From the NCBI RefSeq assembly GCF_904848675.1, contig NZ_LR890047.1:806001-870000 (forward strand): a stretch of 64,000 bases of DNA. Reading direction: 5' to 3'. A program made the position numbers and the translations under genes. This DNA is from Profftia tarda. Its GTDB lineage: Bacteria > Pseudomonadota > Gammaproteobacteria > Enterobacterales > Enterobacteriaceae. Below, one piece after another: positions 9,577 through 20,597 of the stretch; position 1 is the stretch's first letter, and each line of letters opens with the position of its first letter. Under the pieces are notes generated by a model. That model had not been told where the DNA came from and did not search any database. It saw only the letters and a program-made list of their open reading frames with translations.

Positions 9577-10508
9577 ATGACTCTCCTGAACCTAGCGTTG
9601 TAGGTAGAAACAAATAAATACCCTCACTGATTTTTTATAGCCTAATATATTTATTTATTTTCATTATACTATAAAAAAAAATTTTTTTGATAACAAAATA
9701 AGAAGATGGTGTATCATTTATAAACAAAATTATTATAGATCATTTGCTATGATTATTGAAAGCATATTAACTAAGCATTAGGTTATTTAGTCATACACGG
9801 ATTAAAAATATAGCAATCTCTGACTATTATTGGGAAAGGTTTATCATAAAAATATATGTTATTAATTGATAGGATAATAATACCGAGGATAACTATATTT
9901 GCTTGAGAAAATAAAAGAAACTTTTATTGAAGTATGGCTCCTTTTGTTAGAGCGCTAAAACAAAAGTCATAGATATAGCTATTATTTAATATATATAGAC
10001 TATTATTATGCAATAACTTGAAACTGATAGGTAATTCAAGAGATCATACTACTTAATCTATATCTTTTCAAAGATCAATACTACATGCAATGATTATATA
10101 ATTTTTTGTTGTCCTACTCTATGATCATTAATTATTAGTCGTTAAATATGTTATGCAGAAGTTTTCAGACGTTTTTAATATTATGAAATTCATCTTATAC
10201 ATATTACTTCATATATATTTAGCAATTATCAATAGGTCTAAATACACTCTATTTCTTACAGACTATCATTGAACAATGAACAGCTATAGGCTGAGTATTA
10301 CAAAGAGAGATGAGTCTGATAATGGTCAGATAAGAGCATTTTTCCTATCTCAGAATGATATTATAATAATTTTCTGTAGAAATATATGGACCTGAGATAT
10401 TCATATCATTAAATCAATAATAAGAGCATTATGATACTAGAATGACTTACTTTTAACGACAAATGCTTTGCAGAAAAATGTAATAACTTTAAAGGTATAA
10501 TAAATCTT
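9577..10508. other. Non-coding AT-rich stretch
   Basis: About 0.9 kb between the divergent deoB and yegH genes. No coding potential, tRNA or repeat was recognised. Promoters for both flanking genes are expected near its ends. Confidence 0.5.
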
Positions 10509-12080
10509 ATGGAATGGATCGCAGATCCGACTATTTGGGCAGGGCTTGCAACACTCGTTATTCTTGAGATTGTCCTGGGTATTGATAATCTGGTATTTAT
10601 CGCTATTTTAGCAGATAAATTACCATATCAGCAACGGGATCAAGCTCGCATTGTTGGTCTTTTGCTGGCATTAGTTATGCGACTAATTTTACTAGCTTCT
10701 ATATCTTGGCTAGAAAACCTAACAAGTCCAATACTAGTTCTTAGTAAGCACTCTTTTAGTGCTCGTGACTTAATTATGCTTACTAGTGGCTGGTTTTTAT
10801 TATTTAAGGCAACTGTTGAGCTTAATCACCAGCTAGAAGGAAAGGATCATAAAACGCATAATCAGCGGAAGGGTGCAAAGTTCTGGCCTGTCGTAATACA
10901 AATAGTTGTTTTAGATGCTGTATTCTCTCTTGATTCGGTTATTACTGCTGTAGGTCTGGTTGATCATCTTATAGTTATGATGGCCGCTGTATGTATCGCT
11001 ATTAGCTTAATGCTATTTGCTAGCAAGCCATTAACTAAATTTGTTAATTCCCACCTGACTATTATTATTCTTTGTCTTAGTTTCTTATTGATGATTGGTT
11101 TTAACTTAGTAGCTGAAGGATTTCATTATCTAATTCCAAAAGGATATCTTTACGCCGCCATCGGTTTCTCAGTAATCATAGAGATCTTAAATCATCTCTC
11201 ACAATATAACCGGCGTCGTTTCCTTTCATCCTCCCGATCACTACGTGAGCGTACAGCTGAGGCTGTATTGCGACTGCTTAGCGGTAAGCATGAGGAAGCA
11301 CAACTAGATGCCAATACCTCAAACTTAATTTCAGATAGTGATGGTGAAGCAGACCTCTTTATTCCCCAAGAACGCATGATGATTGAACGCGTTTTAGGGA
11401 TGGCCCAGCGCACAGTAAGTAGTATAATGACTTCTCGACATGATGTTGAGCAACTAGACCTTGAAGATCCTAAAATAAAATTAGACACACAATTACAGAA
11501 AAATATGCACACACGCATCGTTATTACTGATAATAAAGCTACGGATGAACCTCTTGGTATTATTCATGTAATTGATCTACTGAAGCAACAACTACAGGAA
11601 AAAGATTTTAATCTTAGATCATTAGTTAAACAACCTCTAATATTCCCAGAAGGAGTCTCTTTACTTATGGCTCTTGAACAGTTCCGTAAAGCTAAAACCC
11701 ATTTTGCATTCGTCGTAGATGAATTCGGATCTGTCGAGGGCGTTGTAACATTAACAGACGTAATGGAAACCATTGCAGGAAATCTTCCTGTAGCTGATGA
11801 AGATATTGATGCACGGCACGACATTCAACAAAACGAAGACAAAACATGGACAGCCAATGGTTATATGCCGCTAGAGGATCTAGTGATTTATATACCCTTA
11901 CAAATAGATGATAAGCGTGAATACTCTACTTTGGCTGGTTTGCTTATGGAATACTTGCAGCGCATTCCCAATGTAGGTGAACAAGTGACAATAGGGAATT
12001 ATATTTTTGAACCAATAGAAATTGTTAGTCATAGAATTTTAAAAATAAAAATCATTCCCCTAAAAATAGCGGTAATATAA
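10509..12080 (+). CDS. yegH: TerC-family membrane protein with CBS and CorC/HlyC domains (YegH)
   Basis: Inner-membrane protein of unproven function; TerC relatives are linked to metal (Mn) export or cotranslocational metalation. Residues 1 to about 225 form the TerC membrane domain with LEIVLGIDNLVFIAI and VLDAVFSLDSVITAVG, the acidic intramembrane motifs of the family. Two CBS repeats follow (about 300-415), then a CorC/HlyC-type C-terminal domain. At 523 residues it is close to YegH and YoaE of E. coli. KREYSTLAGLLMEYLQRIP and the MTSRHD segment resemble YegH more than YoaE. It stands alone here. Confidence 0.88.
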   Translation: MEWIADPTIWAGLATLVILEIVLGIDNLVFIAILADKLPYQQRDQARIVGLLLALVMRLILLASISWLENLTSPILVLSKHSFSARDLIMLTSGWFLLFKATVELNHQLEGKDHKTHNQRKGAKFWPVVIQIVVLDAVFSLDSVITAVGLVDHLIVMMAAVCIAISLMLFASKPLTKFVNSHLTIIILCLSFLLMIGFNLVAEGFHYLIPKGYLYAAIGFSVIIEILNHLSQYNRRRFLSSSRSLRERTAEAVLRLLSGKHEEAQLDANTSNLISDSDGEADLFIPQERMMIERVLGMAQRTVSSIMTSRHDVEQLDLEDPKIKLDTQLQKNMHTRIVITDNKATDEPLGIIHVIDLLKQQLQEKDFNLRSLVKQPLIFPEGVSLLMALEQFRKAKTHFAFVVDEFGSVEGVVTLTDVMETIAGNLPVADEDIDARHDIQQNEDKTWTANGYMPLEDLVIYIPLQIDDKREYSTLAGLLMEYLQRIPNVGEQVTIGNYIFEPIEIVSHRILKIKIIPLKIAVI

Positions 12081-12410
12081 TTCTTAATATTATGAAGTCT
12101 TAATAATTTATAAGAAGAAAGAATATCTAAGATTAGTTTATTATAAATATATAAAATGGCCATAAAAATACGGTAATTAATTATAGAAATGCAAAAAGAA
12201 CATCCAGCAAAATTAAGTTTAAGATCTATAGTTGAGTCATATAAAATATTTAGAACAAAAAATTATTAGATAATCACTTTAAAAATTTATTAGTATTTTT
12301 AAACTCTCATGCTCAACTTTAGAATATAGACAAATATTAGTATATTGTATAACCCTAGATAAATAGCTGATCACTTATAAATATACACCAGTATATAAAC
12401 ATTAAGGATC
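12081..12410. other. Short non-coding gap between convergent yegH and mscM
   Basis: About 330 bp of AT-rich sequence between the 3' ends of two convergent genes. A weak TTCTTA/TAAGAA inverted pair occurs just after yegH; no clear terminator was seen. Confidence 0.4.
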
Positions 12411-15400
12411 TTAGCTGTATCTATTGCGAGCTTGCCGCAGCGCACTAATACTAGCTTGAAAGGGTGGAAAAGGTAATTTTAGATGATGCTTGTGGAATCC
12501 AGAAAGAATCATTTGATGAATTTCATGCCTTAGTGGCATACGGTGCGCCATCTCGGCAGCGTAAATGCGTAATTCAAAAATCTGGATCCCTTGCTGTATA
12601 TCAACTAGATAAGCTTCTGGTGCTGGTATTTCAAGTACCAGCAAACATTTCGAGGCAGCTTCTAGCAAAATTTTAGTTACTTCCTGGCTATCAGCAGTAG
12701 TTTCAGCTGGTATAGTCAAAACAACACGAGTAACAGAATCGCTTAAAGACCAGTTAATAAATTGCTCAGTTATAAACGCCTTGTTTGGAACTATTATCTC
12801 TTTGCGATCCCAATCTGAAATTGTCGTGGCACGAGTATTTATCTTGGTAACAGATCCGGTAAGATCGTGGATCGTTACAGTATCGCCAATACGGATTGGT
12901 TTTTCAAATAAGATAATAAGGCCCGAAACAAAGTTAGCGACGATCTCTTGCAAGCCGAATCCTAAACCTAGAGTAAGAGCAGCGACGAGCCATTGTAATT
13001 TAGCCCACTCAATGCCTAACATCGAAAAAGCAATTAAACCACCAAATAGCAACAACATATATTTTGTAATACTAGTAATAGCATATCCAGTACCAGGAGT
13101 TAAATCGAGATGTTGCAGCAAACCCAGTTCTAATAATGCAGGCATATTTTTAACCAACTGTACCGTAACAATCATCACTAATATAGAAATCAGGACTGCA
13201 CCTAATGTAATAGGGTGTATGCTGCCTACACCTTTATTTGAATAAGTAACATCCCATAAGCAAATATTTTCAAGAAAGGCAAAAGCAGAATGTAGTTCAG
13301 ACCATAACCAAATAAGTGAAACTAAGCCCACCATAGTTAACATTGATCGTACTAAAAGCAGTGATTGAGCACTAATGGCATCAAGATCTACTACAGGCTC
13401 CTCAAGATCTTGACTACCCTCAATACTATGCGGAATGGAATCGTCTTCATTCTTGTTTCTTTTCTCAAGACGTTCAGCGCGACGTTGTTTAGCGCGTTCA
13501 AAAGCAATGCGACGTCTCTGAATCAACATCCAACGGCGAATTATATAGTAGATAATCATAAGCATGAACCAGATAGCAACTGAGCTCTCTAAGCGAGCTA
13601 AGAGAACTTTAGCAGTATTTAAATATCCAAACAAAGAAGCAAAAGATGCAACCAATGGTGCGGAAATTAAAATCCACCATAAGAGATGGTTGGTAAAATT
13701 TTCTCCATTGCCATGCTTATTCAAATAAAGAGGAATCCTTGCCCGCTTTAGACTAGTAGTTACCAGACTGAGAGCTATGCATAGAGCGATAAAACAGAAA
13801 CGTCCTAAAGAGGATACAAAAAAACGATCGTCTATATCATCGAATGTTACAAGTGCCATGACTAAAGGAACGATCAGCCAAATAGACATTCTATAGCATC
13901 TCATTGCTCGGTTTACATAATATTCTGACCACCTGAAATGAACAATAAAAAGACCATTTGGATGAGCAAACGCAGCACTAATCATAAATGCTAACAATAC
14001 TGGAAGTGTAGCCATTAAACCATCACCAATTGCTATAGCTATTGGATATGGCCACGCATTTTGAAAACCATGGCCTAAAACTGCCCACAGGACTAGAAAT
14101 GGCATTTCTACCAAGATCGAACAAAAAACAGTGCGTAGTGTCAGTGAAATATGATCTTGTGTTACCTTACCGACTTTGGTACTAACACGTTGCATGAATG
14201 ATTGATAATAACGACGGGAATAATAACTAAAACCAACTAGCAGTATTGCTCCAAACAATAGTAATAGCATTACTTTGGATGTAATTATCATTCGACAAGA
14301 TTTACTTAATTGGGAGAGTGTATCTAGAGATAATAAGCGGTTCAAATTCTCAATTATATCTAGTGGAGTTACCAGGTTAATGGGATCTACATCAGCCGTC
14401 CAGAATAGATGACGATGTATAACATCCTTGAGTTCTGTAAGAGCATCAAAAAGCTGCGTATTGGCAACTTTGAGTTTATTAAGTTCCAGAATTTGTGAAT
14501 CACATCCAGAGATCAAAGAATTTAGTAATTCTTTTTGGGTAGTCAGCTGGGACTTGAGCAATCTTTTCTGTTCAACCGTTAATGACCTGCCATCATTCTG
14601 CTTATATTCGGATGCTGTCTGAATTTTATTAAGAAAATTTTTAAAATGTAATCGCTGTATCCGTAATTTTGCCATTTCATGATCAAGCTGCTGCGGTTTT
14701 GGTGTATCTGGCAGTCGGGCTACCTGTGACCGCAAAGTTTCTCCCAGCACCGTTGAGCTACCCAGCCATTGAGACTGCTCTCGTATCGTGCTAAGCATTT
14801 GAAATACCTGAATATTATTTGTCTCGGCTACACGCTGCTGGCCAGAGATATCATCCATGCTAACTGCCTGTTGATTCAAGGCTTGTGAAAGCGTTTGGTT
14901 AATTTTGAGCTGTTCAAGTATAGATCGAGGGAGATCACCAATTTCTTGCACCATTTTCTTAGTACGTGCCATAGCCTGCTTTGCTTCGTGTAGACGCTGA
15001 GAATTTAGGGTGTTACGAAGATCTTTTAACTTTATCTCGAGCCATTCATGACGCTTGCGTAATACATCAACCCGCAAACGCGTTAATTCTTGGCGGTTAT
15101 CGGCTGAAAGCTGCTCAAGATCCAATTCATTTATCAATGTTTTACATGCAAGCACTTCAGCCTGTAATTGAGTACATTGCGCTTCTGTCAAAGGTGTATT
15201 GGTAGTGTTCAGAGTCTTTAAGTGACGTTCCGCTTCTATTAATTTTTTTTTAAAAATAGCTTGTTTGTGCGGAATTTGATTGAGTGAGTCGCTAATTTCA
15301 CGCGAAATATCTAGCTCTTGCTGTAATTGACGAGAAACTGAAAGAAGTTGGCTACTGATCTGTAAAATTTGTTGTTCAGATACACTATCTGGAATGGTAG

Positions 15401-15704
15401 ATGATAATAGTTTAAATGTGCTTTCGTCTCGCCACTGTTTTCGCAGTTCACGAGTAAGCTTAGGGAAATCACTGATAGTTTTTTGATACTTTTGAATACG
15501 CTGAGCTGAATCTTGAGTTTGATTCATCCAGTTCAAGGAACTCCGGAGTAATTCTATAATTTCAGATTGATTAGGTAAGTTTTTATTATCTTCCGTTTCT
15601 TTTAATTCTTGGATAATCTGCTTTTCATTCAGCTTAGAATTGGAGCAGACAGGAAAGAATAATATAATCAGCCCAGTTATCAATAACTTGGTAATTAGAC
15701 TCAT
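12411..15704 (-). CDS. mscM: Miniconductance mechanosensitive channel MscM (YjeP)
   Basis: Large MscS-superfamily channel in the inner membrane that opens under membrane tension and releases solutes on osmotic downshock. A hydrophobic signal sequence is followed by a long, Gln/Leu-rich coiled-coil periplasmic region (residues about 25-475), then many membrane segments. The MscS pore and beta domain follows at about 880-1060, with GLGFGLQEIVANF, RIGDTVTI and SDWDRKEIIVPNKAFI. At 1097 residues it compares with 1107 for E. coli MscM. It lies 166 bp downstream of psd on the same strand, as in E. coli. Keeping so large an osmotic-safety protein in a shrinking genome is notable. Confidence 0.95.
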   Translation of the reverse strand: MSLITKLLITGLIILFFPVCSNSKLNEKQIIQELKETEDNKNLPNQSEIIELLRSSLNWMNQTQDSAQRIQKYQKTISDFPKLTRELRKQWRDESTFKLLSSTIPDSVSEQQILQISSQLLSVSRQLQQELDISREISDSLNQIPHKQAIFKKKLIEAERHLKTLNTTNTPLTEAQCTQLQAEVLACKTLINELDLEQLSADNRQELTRLRVDVLRKRHEWLEIKLKDLRNTLNSQRLHEAKQAMARTKKMVQEIGDLPRSILEQLKINQTLSQALNQQAVSMDDISGQQRVAETNNIQVFQMLSTIREQSQWLGSSTVLGETLRSQVARLPDTPKPQQLDHEMAKLRIQRLHFKNFLNKIQTASEYKQNDGRSLTVEQKRLLKSQLTTQKELLNSLISGCDSQILELNKLKVANTQLFDALTELKDVIHRHLFWTADVDPINLVTPLDIIENLNRLLSLDTLSQLSKSCRMIITSKVMLLLLFGAILLVGFSYYSRRYYQSFMQRVSTKVGKVTQDHISLTLRTVFCSILVEMPFLVLWAVLGHGFQNAWPYPIAIAIGDGLMATLPVLLAFMISAAFAHPNGLFIVHFRWSEYYVNRAMRCYRMSIWLIVPLVMALVTFDDIDDRFFVSSLGRFCFIALCIALSLVTTSLKRARIPLYLNKHGNGENFTNHLLWWILISAPLVASFASLFGYLNTAKVLLARLESSVAIWFMLMIIYYIIRRWMLIQRRRIAFERAKQRRAERLEKRNKNEDDSIPHSIEGSQDLEEPVVDLDAISAQSLLLVRSMLTMVGLVSLIWLWSELHSAFAFLENICLWDVTYSNKGVGSIHPITLGAVLISILVMIVTVQLVKNMPALLELGLLQHLDLTPGTGYAITSITKYMLLLFGGLIAFSMLGIEWAKLQWLVAALTLGLGFGLQEIVANFVSGLIILFEKPIRIGDTVTIHDLTGSVTKINTRATTISDWDRKEIIVPNKAFITEQFINWSLSDSVTRVVLTIPAETTADSQEVTKILLEAASKCLLVLEIPAPEAYLVDIQQGIQIFELRIYAAEMAHRMPLRHEIHQMILSGFHKHHLKLPFPPFQASISALRQARNRYS

Positions 15705-15870
15705 AGCTTTCCTTTTCTTTTATTAAACGTTTTTATCATTCACCCTTTGTAAGAGTATATTGAAAGATAGCAAAATACTAAGAATCCATTAGATTACTAC
15801 TACAGCATTTTATTTGGTCCGACATCTTTGAAATTAGAATTTTAGCTCTAACTTTTGGTTTTTATGTTAT

Positions 15871-16755
15871 TCATACAGAATTTACTGGTGTAATTGTTGA
15901 TTGATGTGCAAAAGCTCCACCCATAAGAATTTTACATCCGCTGACCAGTGTAGGAGTAAATTCAATGCGATTTGTAGCAAACAAATTAATAACTGTTGAC
16001 CCTAACTTAAAGCGGGCCATATCTTCACCTTTTTTAAGAATAACAGCACGTTCTCCTGTTTTTGGATAAGTCCAGCGCTTAATAATACCTTCGCGGGTAA
16101 TGTTAATAGTGCCTGCCCATAAAGTTTCGATACTACCGACGATAGTAGCACCAACCAAAATCTGTGCTATTGGGCCAAAATTGGTATCAAAAATACAAAT
16201 TAAACGCTCGTTGCGGGCAAAAATATTAGATACACTGCCCAGCATAAGATGGTTAAGTGAAAACAGATCACCAGGTACATATATCATTTCGCGAAGCACG
16301 CCATTACATGGCATATGAATACGATGGTAGTCACCTGGAGATAGATAAATAGTAGCAAAATTTCCATTGATAAATTCTTTAGCTAACATATAGTTACCTG
16401 CTAAAAGAGCCTCAAGAGAATAATGATAACCTTTAGCTTGTAAAATTTTATCTTGTTCTATTGTACCTAACTGGCTAATAGTGCCATCAGCAGGTAATAC
16501 TAAACCATTGGGATGATCAGCAATTGGACGCATACCATTACGGAGTGGACGCATGAAAAATTCATTAAATGTTTTATAGTGCTCAGGATTTGGGTACAGC
16601 ACTTCTTTCATGTTTATTTTGTAATACCTGATAAAAGATTTTATTAATACATGTGTTAACCATCCAGCTTCTTGATCCGCTAACCAGCCAATAAGACAGG
16701 TCATAACTTGTTTAGGAAATAAGTATTGAAGTTTAATTTTAATGCTATCGAGCAC
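15871..16755 (-). CDS. psd: Phosphatidylserine decarboxylase proenzyme
   Basis: Pyruvoyl enzyme that makes phosphatidylethanolamine from phosphatidylserine at the inner membrane. The proenzyme cleaves itself at the LGST motif; the serine that becomes the pyruvoyl group is residue 253. The catalytic Asp90 (LPADG) and His147 (HRIHMP) are present, so self-cleavage should work. At 294 residues it is shorter than E. coli Psd (322), the loss being in the C-terminal tail after the family core. It is the upstream partner of mscM. Confidence 0.96.
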   Translation of the reverse strand: MLDSIKIKLQYLFPKQVMTCLIGWLADQEAGWLTHVLIKSFIRYYKINMKEVLYPNPEHYKTFNEFFMRPLRNGMRPIADHPNGLVLPADGTISQLGTIEQDKILQAKGYHYSLEALLAGNYMLAKEFINGNFATIYLSPGDYHRIHMPCNGVLREMIYVPGDLFSLNHLMLGSVSNIFARNERLICIFDTNFGPIAQILVGATIVGSIETLWAGTINITREGIIKRWTYPKTGERAVILKKGEDMARFKLGSTVINLFATNRIEFTPTLVSGCKILMGGAFAHQSTITPVNSV

Positions 16756-18376
16756 GTTAGCCTCTTCTAATAAGTTAGTATTATAATCTATGATTAATTA
16801 TATAGCCGCTGAATTCTCTCAAAAATATTCTGCTCACTATATCTAAGAATTTATAAGTAATAATAATTCATACCCTATGAGGAATATAGTAAAATACGTT
16901 GATGTTTCAACTATCTTCAAAATTAATTCAATTAATTATAACACTAGACATAATGTTTTACACCTTATTTTTAAGGCTATAAACTGTGTCCTCAAGCAAA
17001 ACTATAAAGTTTACTGTAAGTGCAATAATCTTTGAAACAGCTAAATTAAAGAAATTATTTATAGATAATTGTGATCTTTTATATACGCCTGATTTCTCTT
17101 ATAAAAATTTTTTATAACTATATACATAAACAATCAGCATAACCAATAATCATAATGTCTTATCTCATGATATGAGATTTTAATGATTGATTAATATCAT
17201 ATAAACACCAGATGTACTTATTATAAATAATACAAGATCTTCATAAGATATTTTTCTCAAAAAATGTTACAATAGATTAATTCCTCAAGAAATATTTATT
17301 ACACAATTATAAATTTCTTATGTTAATCTATTTAAAGATGATATGTTTATCAGTAATTATATTTAATCTGATATTTTCTAACAAATTATATGCGTATTTA
17401 ATACTCATGAAGTATCATTAAAGTTATTTTTATGCCCCTTATACGCATTCCTAATGCAGTTTATATAATCCTAGATATCATAAAAACACTAACGTCGTTT
17501 TCATATTTTTATCAGCAAAATATTAGAAGCACAATGTGATAGAATCAGAAAATTACTGAGTTTTAAAATGTCTGAATTTCATGTATATATTTTTGGGAAT
17601 AACTGTCAGTGCAGTTATGATAGATAGAGTTATTGGCATAATCTTAAATAGATTCTTACATTTTGAGTAATGTTTATCAAACATTACTCAAACTATTTAT
17701 TATAAAGAGTATCATCAAAATAGATATCAAAAAAATTATTTAATATTTAATTTTAGATCAATAATTAGCTAATATTAGAATCTAAAAAGATCTTTTCCCT
17801 CAAGATAGTATAATAAATTAGTAATCCATTGATATTTTTGAAAAAAATTAAATACTAGAAAATATAGAACATGATATTTAATAGAACCATATATACACAC
17901 GTAATAACATCTTATATTATAAGATAAATCTTGAGAATATCATTTAAAAAATTAATGACACAATAGAAAATAGATATTTTACTTAACAGAGTATTGTGAA
18001 ATAGATACTGCTTTGGTCTGAAAAATATAAATAACATACTTAAACTATAATATTATGGCATTCAACACCGCGTATTAGTATTATCTATATTTGCTTCTAA
18101 GTACCTTAATAGAAGGGACTACAGACTATGACTAGTCTTAAAGAGATTATTGAGATATCAATTCATGGAGCGCAATTAAAAAATTTAAAAGCAATACTAT
18201 TGACTGATTAAGAGAAAAATTCTGATAAATATTTCTATAAAAAGATAAAATAAATGAGTAAAACTTAATATATTGATCAATATAGAATAATTAATAAATG
18301 CTAAAATATTATACTTAGGGATGGATAATATTATTCAAATGCTATAATGTAGAATTACTGCTTAGCCATAGTATAA
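16756..18376. other. AT-rich gene desert upstream of psd
   Basis: About 1.6 kb without an intact gene. In E. coli rsgA lies directly upstream of psd; no rsgA sequence could be recognised here, so it was probably lost. The only coding-like trace is a short UvrA-like start near 18128, listed separately. Confidence 0.5.
18128..18211 (+). pseudogene. Possible remnant of a UvrA-like N-terminus
   Basis: A 27-codon frame with a purine-rich stretch upstream (GAAGGGA) encodes IEISIHGAQLKNLKAI before a stop. This fits the conserved start of UvrA, whose pattern is I-x-V-x-G-A-x-x-x-N-L-K-x-I. No P-loop or later UvrA motif follows within the 170 bp before dnaC. The match is short, so this could be chance; the call is tentative. 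Confidence 0.2.
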
Positions 18377-19123
18377 TTAATACTCGTTACCAATAACCCT
18401 ACTACGATAACTATCCCAGTCGAAATTTACCCACAGACTATTGCCTAAACTCATCCGATCCATTACTCGTTCACCTAGTAAAATGTTCATGTTTTGCATA
18501 TTTAAATTGGATAGCATACCAGTAGGACGTTTTGAAGAAGAACGACGGTCAACAATTTGGTTGATAATAACTTTTTCATAGCGTGATTCGATTTGCATAC
18601 CAATTTCATCAATTACTAGTAAATCCACTACACTAAATTCTTGCAATAAAGACTCTTCTGTAGAATGACTATTACCGCTAAAGGTTCCTTTCATGCTTGA
18701 CATTAAATCCGCTACTGTAACTACAAGTACCGATTTGTTACATAAAATTAAATCATTACCAATAGCAACTGCCAAATGATTTTTTCCTGTGCCAGGTTTG
18801 CCAGAAAAAACAAAGCTGGCGATACTACCATCAAACTCCCCAGCATATTGGCGGGCACGTTCTAAAGCTATTTTTTGTCCTTCACATTCTACGCGATAAT
18901 TATCAAATGAGCAGTTCATATGCAATGGACGAATACCAGAAGATTTAAAAACACGCTGCATTTTCATAGCTTTATTTTCGCGTGAAATAGCTTCTGCGCT
19001 TTTACGACCTTCTTCTTCTTGCCAAATACGCCACTCTTCGGCATTGGTAAACGTCGGTGTAATATGAACAGGTATCATTTTTCTTAATTTTTGCATGATA
19101 TTCATGCTACTAGCCTCTTTCAT
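18377..19123 (-). CDS. dnaC: DnaB helicase loader DnaC
   Basis: AAA+ ATPase that delivers the DnaB replicative helicase to single-stranded DNA at the origin and at stalled forks. It has Walker A GKPGTGKN (about residues 108-115), Walker B LLVIDEIG and the arginine-finger region DRRSSSKRPTGM, ending in WDSYRSRV as in E. coli. I chose ATG 19123 because AGGGG lies 6 nt upstream; a TTG two codons earlier and an ATG at 19105 are alternatives. The length is 248 residues (E. coli 245). The usual upstream partner dnaT was not recognised in the following desert. Confidence 0.96.
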   Translation of the reverse strand: MKEASSMNIMQKLRKMIPVHITPTFTNAEEWRIWQEEEGRKSAEAISRENKAMKMQRVFKSSGIRPLHMNCSFDNYRVECEGQKIALERARQYAGEFDGSIASFVFSGKPGTGKNHLAVAIGNDLILCNKSVLVVTVADLMSSMKGTFSGNSHSTEESLLQEFSVVDLLVIDEIGMQIESRYEKVIINQIVDRRSSSKRPTGMLSNLNMQNMNILLGERVMDRMSLGNSLWVNFDWDSYRSRVIGNEY

Positions 19124-19730
19124 AGTCAACCCCTAAAATTTTAGCTTATCATATTATTTTATATATTTTTAATATAAAAACTTACTGCTCGATCATTATT
19201 CATAGTTTTATCCATTACCTTATAATGGTGTAATAAATAATATGTCTAATGTTACTCCTTGACATACAGAGAATTAATATTATTCCGCATATAAAGAAGT
19301 TAAAATAGCGCTCATCTTATTTATTTTAGTTAATCGAAGTATAAGGCCACATATCAGTTGCTATACATATAGCATACTTGTATCTGCAAATAAAAAGCTA
19401 TATAGTAGTTCTATAATAAGGATGAAAAAATTTTTTATAATAAAAGTTAATGTTTTATCAAGCACTATCCTAAATTACATATGAACTAGCCTAAATATAT
19501 ACTCCATGAAAAATTTAATAGTTAGCTATTAGGATTAACAAAAAATATTTAACATAAATATTTACTAAAATTAAATTTAGATGACAAGATATAAACAAAG
19601 AAAAATTTTTTGATATCGCATATATGATTTTTTTAATGATCACGCTATGCATGGATGATGATCACAACTAGTTAGAGGAGGTGTATTAATAGATGTATAG
19701 TCAAAATACTTCATATATTAGGTTAATATT

Positions 19731-19794
19731 AGCTTATTAGCTTATTAGCTTATTAGCTTATTAGCTTATTAGCTTATTAGCTTATTAGCTTATT
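19731..19794. repeat. Tandem repeat (AGCTTATT)x8
   Basis: Eight uninterrupted copies of the 8-bp unit AGCTTATT (64 bp), flanked by partial matches (AATATT before, AAG after). It lies in a non-coding desert. Such perfect short arrays usually change copy number by replication slippage. Confidence 0.97.
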
Positions 19795-20578
19795 AAGATA
19801 GATGATGTATTCTACAATAACTTTTAATAGTATATCAAATACAATAATTATCCTCGATAACTAAATTTTCAAGAGTATTGCATATCACTGCTTAATAGAA
19901 TGATTTTTAACTAAAAGGTAGGTTAGGTTTGAAAATTTATTCTTGTACTATAAGAAATTATAAACTAACGAAAAAAATGGTTCATACTATATCAGTTTTT
20001 ACTGAGAGCATATATTTCTAATATCTGGCTTATATGAAATTATATTACTTGTTTCAATAGTGATTTCTTAATAAAAATCAGGAACCACATTTTGAAAATA
20101 CCAGAACTATTGAATTAGTTATAAGACAACCATTGATATTATCCATTCTTAATAATTTTGTTATACTTTAGATCTTTTATGATAGAAGCCATATATTATT
20201 TTACTGAACTTGTTCTCTTCAATATCTTTTGAATACTAATGTGATGAATCTCCATAACTAAACATTTCTATCTCAAGAAATACATGCAAATACAGATAAT
20301 CTGATTGATATTTCTATCACTATTAATTCATACTAAAATTACTTTTGTAAAAAAATAATTTTATATCTTTTACGTAGCAGGTTTTACTAAATCATGGTAT
20401 GACTTTATTCTTTTATTCTTACCGTCTAAATAATAGTAGGAACCAATAGAGTTCAAGCCTTTTAATAAAATACTACTATCTTTTTGTTTTTAATGGCTAA
20501 AATACCTTAGAATCCTGGTTCTGTCAATCAATAAAAGGGTTTTACACAAACATCTTGTATTGATTTATAATTAACGCT

Positions 20579-20597
20579 CTCTGGATCTTGTCCAGAG
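20579..20597. other. Perfect 7-bp hairpin CTCTGGA/TCCAGAG
   Basis: The stem CTCTGGA pairs with TCCAGAG around the loop TCTTG. It is GC-richer than its surroundings. It lacks a following T-run on either strand, so it is not an obvious terminator. It may be a relic of a lost RNA or gene end. Confidence 0.35.

Noticed and set aside
11192..11518. 108-codon minus-strand frame inside yegH
   Set aside because: Antisense shadow of the TerC/CBS coding region; Ser/Arg-rich translation with no family match.
12781..13245. 154-codon plus-strand frame inside mscM
   Set aside because: Lies fully antisense to a conserved coding region of mscM; shadow frame without family match.
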